From positions 78,299,287 to 78,363,286 of the forward strand of contig CM026387.1 in the NCBI GenBank assembly GCA_014843695.1: DNA of 64,000 nucleotides. The letters run 5' to 3'. This document shows positions 24,600 to 36,050 of this stretch, piece by piece. Source of the stretch: Archivesica marissinica (Eukaryota; Mollusca; Bivalvia; Venerida; Vesicomyidae). A program made the translations under genes and the position numbers. Position 1 is the stretch's first letter; every line of letters starts with the position of its first letter. A model generated the notes under the pieces. The model worked only from the letters and a program-made list of their open reading frames with translations, was not told where the DNA came from and did no database searches.

Positions 24600-25130
24600 T
24601 ATTCAAAAACTATTGGGGGATATCCGTACTGGGATTTAACTGGAGAACGTAAAGGTGGGTTGGGATTACAGATATGCAGCTACTCTGGTCGAAATGGCGA
24701 TTAGCAAGATGCACAAACGCTTAACTCTGAATTCCAACGATTTGGAGTTATTTCCCATGCTGGTGATGAACTCAGTCTGCCCACAAAATTAATGATGCGA
24801 CACCAGAGGAATTGAAGACTGGACTGTTAACTGCCTGGCAAAATGTGAAACTCTTGTTCAGGAATCAGCTTCACGTACAGTGGATAACAGGGTATACTAT
24901 TATTGAAAACTTCCTCAGAACAAGACCATAATTCTTAGATCAATATACAATGGAATGTTCCAATGGCATAGGATAAGTCGAAAGCCGGTCGAGAACTTTT
25001 AAGAAGGTTGCTGCAGATAGTGAGCCATTCTACAGCATGAACTTGAACTGTTTCACTAGCACTTGTTGGAACAAAACACTTTCTACAAACAATGCTGAAT
25101 TTGTTGAGTTGTTAACACAATTTGTTTTTT
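24600..25130. other. unassigned stretch of higher complexity
   Basis: This is less AT-rich than its surroundings, with no long open frame and no recognisable repeat signature. It could be a decayed element of unknown type. Confidence 0.3.
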
Positions 25131-25168
25131 ATCTAGAATGTACTTCATAGCAATGAGATGAGCACATA

Positions 25169-25404
25169 CACTCAACACAATTTCTAATCGGTCACCTGTG
25201 TTTTTATAACATTTGGAGCCAACTAATAATCATACATTATAAATATGTTCATATTGTCATTTAATGCAATTTATACGAGATCATTATACAACACTTTATT
25301 GCATAAAACATGTATCAAATACGATCATATGAATATGATATGGTTATTAGTTTGCTCATAATACTGTAAAACACCAGGTGACCGATTAAGAATTTTGTTG
25401 AGTG
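25169..25404. mobile_element. 236-bp MITE with TA target duplication (Tc1/mariner type)
   Basis: The left end CACTCAACACAATTTCTAAT and the right end (read inverted) CACTCAACAAAATTCTTAAT match closely over about 30 bp, including CGGTCACCTG. TA lies directly outside both ends (25167-25168 and 25405-25406). There is no coding capacity. Confidence 0.75.
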
Positions 25405-26454
25405 TACATCCTCATTGATGGACTTGTCAATTTATGGTAGTTGAAAAAAGGTCCACGTAAAAATATTTATATCGATCTTAAGCATAGTTGACCTCTCCGA
25501 AGCAATCAGTGTTCGTACCCCGGTAACAATAACATCTTCATGTGTTCACTAATGCTTCCCTTGATATTATATACAGTGTATATTTAGTCTCCATGAATCA
25601 ATCGTGAAAAAGATTTCTTTTAAATTAAAAAAATGTATTTTAATTATATAGGTTAATACTAAATGGGGGGGGGCGGTGCAATGTATAGTGACCTTTGATC
25701 ACTATTGCCCTTACAATAGATTAATATATCAATTTCTGGAGATTTCATCTTGACGAAGACATTAAGCTCTTCATTTTGAGTGGTTATGTATTACTCTATG
25801 ATGAATACTTACCGTTTGATATATTACTCTAGCCTGGGAACAGTGACTCTTATTCTTGTATCGACATTTTGAAACTGTCTTGCTATCATTTATATTGTTA
25901 TGCAGGCATTATGTGACAAATAGGCCTATCAGGCCAGGTGCCTCTTAAAGTTGTGTAAATATTTTATATTGAATGTTTATGTTTGCATATATCACTTTAA
26001 TAAAAAACTTACTTACTTTATATATATATATATACTCCCAAGTATAAGCATGTTCTTTCCATCAGAATATTTAGAGTAATTAAAGGGGCCAATATCGAAT
26101 CGAAAATGTGGCCATGTATTATATTTTGCCGACAAATGTGTTTTTGTATTGTATGTACATTATGCCGAAATATAAGCAATGTGGGCAGGCTGTATCTACT
26201 GCAATAGGTCAACTTGTCAAGTTGCTAGATATATTCCAGGTAAGGTGCGTGCTCTACCATCGTTGATATGAGCTATATATTGCATTTAATTATTCGATAT
26301 CAAATAGGTCATTCTATGGACGCTATGCACATCTGGAGGGTTAACCTATTTAACTCAATATATTCAGCTTACAATCATTCTTTTGTCTTATAAATGTCTC
26401 AATCAATATATTTGTATTCAAATGTCTCATTCAATCTCTCATATATATGATATA

Positions 26455-26640
26455 TATATATCCGAAGCTTCTATCTTGTAACCTAAAACAATGGCGGATA
26501 ATCTATTAAATTCATTATCTACCACGCATTGATTGAGAATTTGTATGATATTTGGCCAGAAAGGAACTACTAAATTGCATGAGAGGAAAATATGTTCATA
26601 ATTATCTACACTGTTATACTCTACCATAATATTGCATTTT
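26455..26640 (-). pseudogene. LINE C-terminal fragment (Cys/His motif)
   Basis: The minus strand reads DNYEHIFLSCNLVVPFWPNI. 'EH-(I/L)-F-x-x-C-x-x-x-x-x-FW' is the zinc-binding-like tail of many LINE reverse transcriptases. The fragment is about 60 codons and isolated. Confidence 0.5.
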
Positions 26641-27214
26641 TTGTTTTTATTCCACTATCAAATAGCTAGTATTTGTGAATATTAATCTGGCTCACAAGAA
26701 TGCGAACCTTGTTGCGACTCAATTATCTCTTTCGTCCTACCTCGAAGTGGCCTCCCCATAACTCTCCCACAATTAATTTTACGGTACGAAGACTTTAATT
26801 TAGATAACATTTCAACACTCTGTAACCAACTCTGTAAAGCTTGCTATGCGAGCTGGCGCGAAAGGCGTAGAGCTCGCTATTAACATCTCACCTTTGGGGG
26901 TGTACTTTTTCAATCTCCAACAGACATAATAATACATTTCTCATGGAGTGAAGACCTATTCATTTTAGATTAGATCAACTTATACGTTCATTAACATAAG
27001 TAATTAGTAATATTAACATGTGACAATTATGTTGTGTATGCTATAAAAGGAAAAATAAATAAATAAAAAAACTAAAAAAAAACGTATACGTTCATTATAT
27101 ATACAGTGACACAGGTAACATCCCAGGTTGTCCAATGTCCAATTTACTTTAAATGATTATGTAAAATCCCCTTTTCTCTTTTGGTCCTTTAAATTAAATA
27201 AGTATCATCAGCTA

Positions 27215-27502
27215 GGCTGTGTGTGTTTTACGTTTCTTTACCGTCGCTACCGGTTGCCACCATATGAGCGACGCCTCCTGAAGAGATTAGTCATTTTAGA
27301 TAGTGCAATGATACAGAGAGAGACACATTCCATAGTCTCCTCTGGTTCTTTTACGTACACGGTGTAAAGCACCGGCACGAGACTTCGGTTGAACATCCCA
27401 TCTGAAAGACTGTTAATTTTATTAGGGTTAGACGGGGGATCGAACCTGCGATCCCTGGATTACCAGTCCAGCGTGTTACCACTGGACTACATATTCGTCT
27501 GT
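27215..27502 (-). mobile_element. tRNA-derived SINE, family A, copy 3
   Basis: It is a 288-bp copy in the same orientation as the other two. ATCAGCTAGGCT (from 27207) and ATCAGCTATGCT (from 27503) form the target duplication. The head carries GTTCGATCCCC as B box and a GGT-like anticodon loop. Confidence 0.8.
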
Positions 27503-27986
27503 ATCAGCTATGCTTAAGATCTGCAGTGTTTTAATTGAGTTTCAATTATTGTTAGTTTGCGTTTAGATAATTACCTGCATGTGTTTTTATTTGCTTTGCT
27601 TTGATGTATAAATGCTATGTATTGTAGGACACCCTACTGAACTACTTTACACATCGAACCCTCATGAAATGTGTTACCCTATCAACATACATGGACTTAT
27701 TCATCATATAACTTGTGACCCTTAGGTAGGAAGATCCATCACAGTCGCCCTGTAAGGTTGGCTGTACATGTTCTCACCCTGTGGCAGATATTTATTAGTT
27801 GGTTGCAAAGTTATACAAGTGTATGCCAAAGTAGGAGCATAATGTCAGTATATGAAATGGAATGTAGTTTATCAACTTAAATATACACATTTTGAATTCC
27901 TGCCTGGTCACTAGAATACCGACAATGTGATCGATTTATATTAGCCATATAACAATTTATACTGTTAACAAAAGATATATACATAC

Positions 27987-28252
27987 CCATTTCGTGAATC
28001 CGTTGATATCATTCCAACACCTAGCATCAATGTAATACACCCTTTTCACAGATTCAAACAACATTTGAAATATTTTCAATGTCTCTGAGTGACCGTTCTG
28101 TTTAATGAAATATGCAGTAGGACAGAACTCGTGAATGGTCTTATCGGCATGTTTTGCAAAATCCGCTTTCCATGACATTAACTCTTTCACTTTGTCTAGC
28201 GATAAAGTGTCTGGTTCCTTTTCAGCAAAGCCATCGTATTGGTGCCATTCAT
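27987..28252 (-). CDS. RNF213-like exon 4: post-CBM20 DEWHQY segment and stalk start
   Basis: The exon is 266 bp, with acceptor CTATTTTAG and donor TGG/GTATGT. It begins by completing the Asp codon split with exon 3 and reads DEWHQYDGF. Human RNF213 has a closely similar Trp-His-Gln-Tyr motif directly after the CBM20 domain, and this is the strongest single family marker here. A helical segment rich in aromatic and basic residues follows, ending NGFTKW. The exon ends in phase 0, matching exon 5. The intron between exons 3 and 4 is only 349 bp. Confidence 0.84.
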
Positions 28253-28601
28253 CTAAAATAGTGCATCACAAGAATAGTAAGAAAGAAACAGAGTTCTTCA
28301 TTGAGCCTGCAAGTCGAACATTGTGTATCCATGTGAGATATGAAGCTTACTCAATCACCTCAATGGCAAAAGGGCCAAGTGGTTCAATGTGGCAACCCGA
28401 GAAAACAATGATATTCACCCATGTAGGTCACTGTGTATATTACAGCAGATGATAACAAATACTATCATAGTCCTATATCAATCTGATGATGACAATCACA
28501 GTGAAGTCAACAGGTCTGCTAGATAGAAGGACAATGCTATAATAAATATTATTTAAAGCATTAATTTCAACAAATCATCTACGAATTAGTAAATCATTTA
28601 C
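28253..28601 (-). other. intron 3, no repeat recognised
   Basis: This 349-bp intron has canonical GT-AG ends. The open frame on the plus strand across 28135-28452 is a shadow of exon 4 plus this intron. I see nothing else in it. Confidence 0.7.
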
Positions 28602-28804
28602 CAAATGTTTTATACTTTTGAGGAATAATTAGAGTCCTGTCAACTCCCTTTCCAGTTTTTCCGTCTTTAGTATAATGCTCAAACCTCCCTTCCTTCTCAC
28701 GCTTCTTGAAAAAGTATTTGTATGGAAAATGGCTTCCACTAGTGATCAGCCTTGTTGAAATCTCAGTTTCATACACCAGTTCATAAATACCTCCTTCTAT
28801 GGGT
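28602..28804 (-). CDS. RNF213-like exon 3: second half of CBM20-like domain
   Basis: The exon is 203 bp, with acceptor ATTCCAG and donor TTTG/GTAAATG. Translation in the phase set by exon 2 is open throughout. It contains GGIYELVYETEIS, then FPYKYFFKK, then DRTLIIP. RNF213 orthologues carry the same succession of an 'I-x-Y-KY' strand and an 'NR-x-L-x-I' strand, which close the CBM20 beta sandwich. It ends with one base (G), which combines with AT from exon 4 to make the aspartate of the conserved DEWHQY. Between it and exon 2 lies a 7.3-kb intron carrying a gypsy element and a 31-bp satellite. Confidence 0.82.
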
Positions 28805-29240
28805 CTGGAATGAATAGAAGATATATATGTACCAGGTCAGTTGAGTGAATAGGTAACAGTGTGTATCATGTCAAACTCACAGTGGTACACGCACAAATAA
28901 AGTGCATGTGTGAAGTTGACATTTGATCTAGAGGCAGAGATCTGGTTGTAACATGTTGTACTCTTATAATCATAATTTGTGCTAAGCTATTCTAAAATCC
29001 CTCTATGCATCACTGCGATTTAGACCGGAAAAATTCACAGAAATGTCTGCACTCATCATTGACAGCAGGGCAGGTCCTAGTTTTCATCTTTATGTCCTAT
29101 ATGTGACTCACTATTAATAGTATGTGCAAAGAGGTGATCATGTGTGTCAATTGAGTTCAAGAAGTGGCAGTTTCAAGAAGTGGCAGACAGGATCCCTCAT
29201 ATATACTGAACAATAAAAGAAACAACTGATATACATATAC

Positions 29241-29362
29241 TGTGGTGAAATCACTAATGTCTATTTTGCTTTATTTTGTTACAGGTATACTCCAAGTTTA
29301 ATCGAGTAATAAATGTATAAAACCCCAAGGGCTAATCTCTAAGCCTAACCTCGTTTACAACA
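29241..29362 (+). repeat. 5' LTR (122 bp)
   Basis: It starts TGTGGTGAAATCACTAATG and ends TTTACAACA, with a TATA-like AATGTATAAAAC inside. It matches 33134-33255. Confidence 0.9.
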
Positions 29363-29404
29363 GTTTACTCGACGATACTATTCTATAGACTATACTCATC
29401 AGCT

Positions 29405-30210
29405 ATGGGTCGGTTTCTCAAGCCAAATAAATTCGACACAAATCCAAACAGGTCGACTGCAGCTAAAGAATGGTTACATTGGAAAAGGACGTTTACCAAC
29501 TTCTTAGACTCGTTCAGTGGCGGCGATATAACTCCTGATGAGCTAAAGACTCTTATTAACTTTGTATCAGCTTCAGTATTTGAATACATTGCGGGGTGCG
29601 AAACATTCGATGAAGCGATAGATGTCCTTGAAGCCACATACGTTCGACCGAAAAATGAAATTTTCGTTCGTCAACTCGTCGACAACAGCTGGGTGAAACA
29701 CTTGAACAATATCTGCAGGAATTACGCCAACTAGGAAAAGAATGTAACTTAGTCGGTGACAGCTGAAGTTCATAGAGAAGAAAGTATTCGAGACGCTTTC
29801 ATCAATGGGCTATCTTCCCACATTATTCGCCAGCGACTGCTTGAAAACAACACATTAGATCTACAGACAATGCGTTCTATTTTATTTGAAGCTAGGACTA
29901 TGGAAGCTGCTGAGAAGAACAATGAATTATACACTAAGCCTGTCTCTTCTGTCAATGCAGCAGCTAGTGTTCCAGTGGATAATAAACATTCTCAACCAGA
30001 CAATGCCGATGTTAATACACATACGTCTTACACAACTGTTGTTGCATTAACTCACCGAAACAACAACCCCTGGCGCTCGAACACAAATCTGTTGTGGCAG
30101 AAAACAGTTTCCACCAGCGTAGATTCTGTCCAGCATGGGAAGCGACTTGTACGAACTGTCAACAACAGGGACATTTTGCCAAGGAGTGCCGTTCTCTAAC
30201 TGTAAATTTA
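29405..30210 (+). pseudogene. gypsy gag with CCHC zinc knuckle, frameshifted
   Basis: Gag is read in at least three frames. It starts MGRFLKPNKFD and continues through a capsid-like helical region (WLHWKRTFTNFLDSF). After a frame change near 29690 it goes on with REESIRDAFINGLSSHIIRQ, a motif common in gypsy gag. A perfect zinc knuckle C-x2-C-x4-H-x4-C lies at 30148-30189 (CTNCQQQGHFAKEC). A first knuckle just upstream is broken by a frameshift near 30095. Its role would be genome packaging in the virus-like particle; it is not functional here. Confidence 0.75.
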
Positions 30211-30718
30211 AGAGGAACCCCATGTACACATGTACTCGCAGTAGTGACAGCTGCTAATCCACAATGTGTGGCTAAAGCGGTTATTGACGTATCGATACAC
30301 GACAGGAAGTGTAAGGCAGTTGTTGACACTGGAAGTTCTCAAAGTCTCATGGACATCACATTGGCTAAATTGTTGAATCTGACCATCATACCAGCATTGT
30401 CTCAATGCCCTCAAGTTTGGTAACCAGTCCAATATATTGTGTTTGTGATGTGTCAATCCAGAATACAAGAATGTTCGCTTGTCTGTGCTAGATACTCTAT
30501 GCTGTGACGTCATTCCCGGTCATGATTTTATGGATCGACATAAAAGTGGTTCGATCAGTTTTGGAGGTACAGGTCAACCCATCGATATCAAGAACACTGT
30601 TGTTTGTAGCTTGGCTTCTGCTAACATTGAACCACCTAGACATTTTGCTAATCTGTCTAATGACACACGATTGCAACTAAATCTCGTCGATACAGCGCAG
30701 ATGATAAGACGTTTATAG
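30211..30718 (+). pseudogene. gypsy aspartic protease region
   Basis: The catalytic triplet is in AVVDTGSSQSLMD, with the Asp codon at 30325-30327. A later segment in another frame, PGHDFMDRHKS, corresponds to the 'LG-x-DF-(L/M)' region near the end of gypsy proteases. A stop and frameshift near 30420-30480 separate the two parts. Confidence 0.7.
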
Positions 30719-30779
30719 AGAATGAAACAACAGTGAAGGAATAATTGAGCCCTGTACTTCCGCTTGGACAGGTTCAAGT

Positions 30780-31791
30780 ACCTGTGACCACCAACGAACG
30801 ACACAAAAAGTGTCTTGTGATCGATTATTCGCAGACAATCAATACATTCACAGAACTAGATGTTTATCCATTTCCAAAGATCGATTAGCTTGTTTCCGAT
30901 GTTGGTAAATACTGCGTGTTCAGTACTCTAGACCTCAAAAGTGCTTACCACCAAACACCGTTGCAAGAAGATGAGAAAAAGTATACAGCATTTGATGCAA
31001 ATGGCAGTCTCTACAAGTTATGTAGAGTTCCGTTCGGAGTAACTAATGGAGTTTCATGTTTCCAGAGATTTATTGACAACATTGTTCTGGACAACAAGAT
31101 AAAGGGAGTTTTTGTATATCTTTACAATATCACGATTGGAGGGATGGACCAAGAAGAGAATGATGAAAATCTGAGAAAATTCATGGAGTTCTCCACACGA
31201 TATAATTTAACATTCAATGAGGACAATTGTACATATTCTGTTCGAACCATAAACCTACTGGGATACTCAATCAGCCACGGCTGTCTGAAGCCGGATTCAG
31301 AACGAATGAAACCACTACGAGATCTGCCGTTGCCTCATAACGTAAAGTCGTTGAAGAGAGTGATGGGTTTTTTTTCCTATTACAGTTAATGGATATCGCA
31401 ATTCTCCGATAAGATACGTCTACTAGTCAGTGTAACTAACTTTCCTTTGGACAAAGACGCGGTAGCTGCATTTAAACTACTTAAAGAGGAAGTGGAAAAT
31501 CCATGCTTTAAAGTAGTTGATGAATCGCAAACATTCGTCGTGGAAACTGATGCATCAGATGTAGCTATTGCCGAAAGTCTGAATCAAGGTGGGCGTCCTG
31601 TAGCTTTCTATTCACGCACGCTACATTCACATGAGCTGAGTCATTCTCCAGTCGAAAAGGAGGATTGTGCTGTAATAGAATATGTTAGGAAATGGAGGCA
31701 TCTGCTGACTGGAAGTCGCATCACCCTAGTCACAGATCAGGAAGCCGTGTCCTTCATGTTCGATATAAAAAAACAGAGGAAATATCAATAA
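30780..31791 (+). pseudogene. gypsy reverse transcriptase and RNase H, catalytic box lost
   Basis: It reads LVIDYSQTIN, an in-frame TAG at 30886, then FSTLDLKSAYHQTPL (first catalytic Asp present) and VPFGVTNGVSCFQRF. The polymerase box should be YLDD but reads YLYN (codons 31117-31128), so both catalytic aspartates are changed, to Tyr and Asn. After a stop at 31387 comes RNase H with VVETDASD, PVAFYSRTL and LVTDQEAVSFM. The fingers-to-RNase-H order is that of Ty3/gypsy. Confidence 0.82.
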
Positions 31792-31882
31792 TGACAAAAT
31801 AATTCGCGGGCGTTCTGAGTTAAGTTGTTACAGCTATGATATTATATATAGACCTGGGAAAGATAATGCCACTGCTGACTGT

Positions 31883-32922
31883 TTGTCCCGAACAATCTAC
31901 TCATCAGCAACATGTAATATGCTACAGGAGCTGCATATCTCACTGTGTCACCCTGGTGTGACTCGTCTAATGCATTTTGTCAGGTCAAAGAATCTTCCAT
32001 ATTCAGATGAAGATGTGAAGCGTATTGTCAAGCAATGTCCTGTATGTGCTATGGTTAAGCCCCACTATTTTGACCAATCAACTTCTTCACTCATCAAACA
32101 AAGCTACACAGCCATTTGAGAGACTTAGTATTGACTTTAAGGGACCTTTACCTTCATCATCAAGAAACCGTTACCTGTTGACTGGTAGATGAATTTTCCA
32201 GATTTCCGTTTGCCTTCCCCTGCTCTGATATGACATCAAAAACTGTGATAAAGTGCCTCACTCAATTGTTTTCATTATTTAGAATGCCTTCTTACATACA
32301 TTCAGATAGTGGACCTTCATTCATGGGTGCAAAGGTGATGTCATTTTTGCAGGAACATAGCGTTGCATCTAGTAGAACAACTCCATGCAACCCTCAATGT
32401 AATGGACAATGCGAACGTTATAATGGAATTATATGGAAGGCAGTCACTTTGGCACTGCACACTAAGGGAATGAAAGTCACTCAGTGGGAATCTGTATTGC
32501 AAGATACCCTCCATTCTATTCGCAGCCTACTATGCACTGCTACTAACTGCACACCTCATGAACGATTCTTAGGATTCCATTGTCGTTCGTCTACTGGTCG
32601 ATCAATACCCACATGGCTCATGGTACCGGATACTGTACTGTTCAAAAGACATGTGAGAACCAGCAAGTATGATCCGCTTGTTGAAAGAGTAGTGTTATTG
32701 GAGGTAAATCCCACCTATGCGCATGTTCGACTTCCAGGTGGCCGCAAATCAACAGTATCCCTGAGAGATCTAGCTACTTGTGGTGTAAATGACACTTCTT
32801 CTACAAACCAAGTCAGTCACTATGCACCAACAGATACGAATGATCTTTCCAATGTGTGTGATATTGCAACTCCAGAATCAGATTCAGATAATTCACAAGA
32901 ATGTTTCAGAATATTGGGTTAG
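31883..32922 (+). pseudogene. gypsy integrase, DD35E intact but frameshifted
   Basis: The zinc-binding HHCC domain is seen as LHISLCHPGV and KQCPVCAMVK. The catalytic triad survives: Asp in SIDFKGP (32133-32135), Asp in HSDSGPSF (32305-32307) and Glu in GQCERYNG (32413-32415), with exactly 35 residues between the second and third. Frameshifts at about 32110 and 32190 and a TGA at 32117 separate the parts. The C-terminal 170 codons are open and include a probable nucleic-acid-binding beta domain. Confidence 0.82.
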
Positions 32923-33133
32923 ACGATCAACCAGACAATCCATACGGCCTAATCGTTTAGGTTTCAGTGACTGATCTATTACTGGTTGTATCTCAGAAGA
33001 AAGTTTGTATTGTGAACAACATGTTGATTAATATGTGTTATGTTCAAGCAGAACAACTTTTGTGCTTATTAATATTTGTGTGATGTTCAAGGAGAACAAT
33101 TTGTTAACTAACAATTTCTATAGAGGGAGAGAA

Positions 33134-33255
33134 TGTGGTGAAATCACTAATGTTTATTTTGTTTTCTTTTGTTATAGGTATACTCCAAGTTTAGTCGAGT
33201 AATAAATGTATAAAACCTCAAGGAATAATCTCTAAGCCTAACCTCGTCTACAACA
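33134..33255 (+). repeat. 3' LTR (122 bp)
   Basis: It has the same length and ends as the 5' LTR and is preceded directly by the polypurine tract at 33121-33133. Confidence 0.9.
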
Positions 33256-33384
33256 CATACATGTACATGTATTTGATTTTCAAGTACATGCATGGTTTGA
33301 TATGTCTCGTGTGGTTTTTGGTCAATTTCTTTACTTGTCTTACTGACGTTGTCAAGTGAATGAGAACGCTTCAGAATGTGTAAC

Positions 33385-33520
33385 ATGTTTAGTATGTCAA
33401 GAATACCCAATAATGTATGCGAACGCGCGATTGACAAGCTTGATGCATGTCGACAGATCGACATTCCAAGGCATGTTGGGAGTTCTCGTCTAGCGGTTTT
33501 GAACAACAGTATGCACAAAC
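33385..33520 (+). pseudogene. Tc1-like transposase N-terminal fragment (tentative)
   Basis: It encodes RIPNNVCERAIDKLDACRQ and IPRHVGSSRLAV. The 'RA-I-x-x-L-x-A-G-R...(I/V)-A-R-H-(V/F)-G-x-S' pattern is that of the Tc1 paired-like helix-turn-helix. It is a fragment only, with no core domain nearby. Confidence 0.4.
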
Positions 33521-33773
33521 TACTTACCACATCAATTACATCTGCGTGTTATAACGTGTGTTCAAGAACGCATTAATACCCATTCATGTTGTGCAATCGA
33601 TTCCACTCATAATAATAAATTAAGGCATAAATGAATATACCCGTTATTAATAAGTAGTATCTGAGTGTTTAACACTCTCTCTCTCCCATTTTCTGTTTTC
33701 CTATAGAACGAGTCTGACTCCAAGATATTTGATTATATTCTATATTTACTTATTGTGGGAACAAGAACTATCC

Positions 33774-33966
33774 TCTCATTATTTAGGAACCGACGCTATG
33801 ACGTTATCTAGAACCTATATTAGATTACGATATAACTCATCTACGCACATGCGTCGAAAATATATCTGGGTACGTCTGATTAATTAATCAATTAATTAAT
33901 TAAGTTAATTATAGGTTCGGTGTGATGTTCAGGATGTTGTCATAGCGTCGGTTCCTAATAATGAGA
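33774..33966. mobile_element. 193-bp inverted-repeat element (MITE-like)
   Basis: The left end TCTCATTATTTAGGAACCGA and the inverted right end TCTCATTATTAGGAACCGAC match over about 28 bp. The centre is an AT-rich palindrome of TTAATTAA units. No clear target duplication is seen. Confidence 0.6.
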
Positions 33967-34956
33967 CGTTTTTTCTGTTTCCCGCGATACGTTACTAAAT
34001 AGAGAATCATCCTGAGGGGCCAGGTGTTGGATGACTAACATCGCTAAAGATAGATGACTGAGTGGGTGATGACGTTACGGCGTGGTTATAACGCTACGTC
34101 TTTGCTTCACATTTCCCGTAATGAGAATGTGCAACGTTACTAAGTATATCCTCTAGAGGGACCATGTGTTCGATAACTCATCCAGGCGTAAAATAGGCGG
34201 CGGTGAGTAACAAATTAAATCCCATTAGACATGTCAATTCATATTAGATTCATATTTTGATAATAATACAGAGTACCGGGTATATTGTTGTGTGTAAATT
34301 AAATGGTCTATATTTATTAATTAATTATAATATAGAAGTAGATTGATTGTGCAACTACAATATGATATGTACAATGTGTATGGATGACTATGGAGCATAA
34401 TTCTATCTTCTATACAACTGTACTTTGGCTGATTGCGAAACACGTATTACAACATTTTCTCGACACGTTCTCGAGACAGCAGTCATTATGGAGTCCATCT
34501 ATTAGGACTACATGTCGCTATCTTCGATGTAAATGAAGATCATTGTGTAAATGATGACTTGATGTATTGGGTTACGGAGAGAAATATACACATACTTTGT
34601 CATACCACAAACAAAGTATATGTACATAATCACTCTTATATCCCTGCAGTGGGGAGGAAGGAGACCGGAAACTATATCCCGTAAAATAGACCGTAATTCA
34701 TGCAACTGCTGAAAAGGCTGTGAAATCAGACACGCCAACGTCAAACCAAATAACCAAGGGGAAACAGGAGGAGGTCGAAATACTAAGCGCAAAGACGTAA
34801 ATAGGTCCTAGTGAGAATTACGTAAAATTGGTGGAAATAACCATTAAATGGCAAGTTGTCATTATTAATGTTAAAGTGTTAGTCAAATAAAATAGAACGC
34901 ATGCTTAGTTAGTTTAACGTTTGTATATATATCTTATTCCTCTTACATGTAAATAA

Positions 34957-36050
34957 ACTTTATTATTATATACATTATTATTTACATTAAGTTGTATATG
35001 ATACGTTATTATTTACATTAAGTTGTATATGATACGTTATTATTTACATTAAGTTGTATATGATACGCTACTATTTACATTAAGTTGTATATGATACATT
35101 ATTATTTACATTAAGTTGTATATGATACAGTATTATTTACATTAAGTTGTATATGATACGTTACTGTTTACATTAAGTTGTATATGATATGTTACTATTT
35201 AAATTAAGTTGTATATGATACGTTACTAATTACATTAAGTTGTATATGATACGTTATTATTTACATTAAGTTGTATATGATACATTACTATTTACATTAA
35301 GTTGTATATGATACGTTATTATTTACATTAAGTTGTATATGATACATTACTATTTACATTAAGTTGTATATGATACATTATTATTTACATTAAGTTGTAT
35401 ATGATACGTTATTAATTACATTAAGTTGTATATGATACGTTACTATTTACATTAAGTTGTATATGATACGTTATTATTTACATTAAGTTGTATATGATAC
35501 ATTACTATTTACATTAAGTTGTATATGATACAGTATTATTTACATTAAGTTGTATATGATACATTATTAATTACATTAAGTTGTATATGATACGTTACTA
35601 TTTACATTAAGTTGTATATGATACGTTATTATTTACATTAAGTTGTATATGATACGTTATTAATTATATTAAGTTGTATATGATACATTACTATTTACAT
35701 TAAGTTGTATACGATACGTTATTAATTACATTAAGTTGTATATGATACATTACTATTTACATTAAGTTGTATATGATACATTACTATTTACATTAAGTTG
35801 TATATGATACATTACTATTTACATTAAGTTGTATATGATACGTTTTTAATTACATTAAGTTGTATATGATACGTTATTAATTACATTAAGTTGTATATGA
35901 TACGTTACTATTTACATTAAGTTGTATATGATACGTTACTATTTACATTAAGTTGTATATGATACGTTATTATTTACATTAAGTTGTATATGATACGTTA
36001 CTATTTACAAGTTGTGTATGATACATTATTATATTTACATTAAGTTATTA
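34957..36050 (+). repeat. 31-bp tandem array, about 35 copies
   Basis: The unit contains TACATTAAGTTGTATATGAT. Landmarks are exactly 31 bp apart (for example 34987 and 35018). Variation is limited to a few positions (CGTTATT, CATTACT, CAGTATT). The array ends about 50 bp from the exon 2 donor. Confidence 0.95.

Larger units (their letters stand above)
20312..27986 (-). other. intron 4 (7.7 kb), with gypsy remnant, MITE, LINE and SINE
   Basis: This is the longest intron found, phase 0. It holds a LINE fragment (20.6 kb), a gypsy gag/protease remnant (21.3-23.3 kb), a SINE-C copy (24.06 kb), a Tc1-type MITE (25.17 kb), a LINE fragment (26.5 kb) and a SINE-A copy (27.2 kb). Confidence 0.6.
29241..33255 (+). 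mobile_element. Ty3/gypsy LTR retrotransposon, 4.0 kb, inactive
   Basis: The order is LTR, gag, protease, reverse transcriptase, RNase H, integrase, LTR, which is the Ty3/gypsy order. Both LTRs are 122 bp and begin TG and end CA. Flanking bases TATAC and CATAC suggest a 5-bp target duplication with one change. The polypurine tract AGAGGGAGAGAA lies just before the 3' LTR. The LTRs differ at about 9 of 122 sites by my count, so the insertion is old. Many stops and frameshifts, and loss of the catalytic aspartates, make it inactive. It lies antisense in intron 2 of the RNF213-like gene. Confidence 0.88.
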
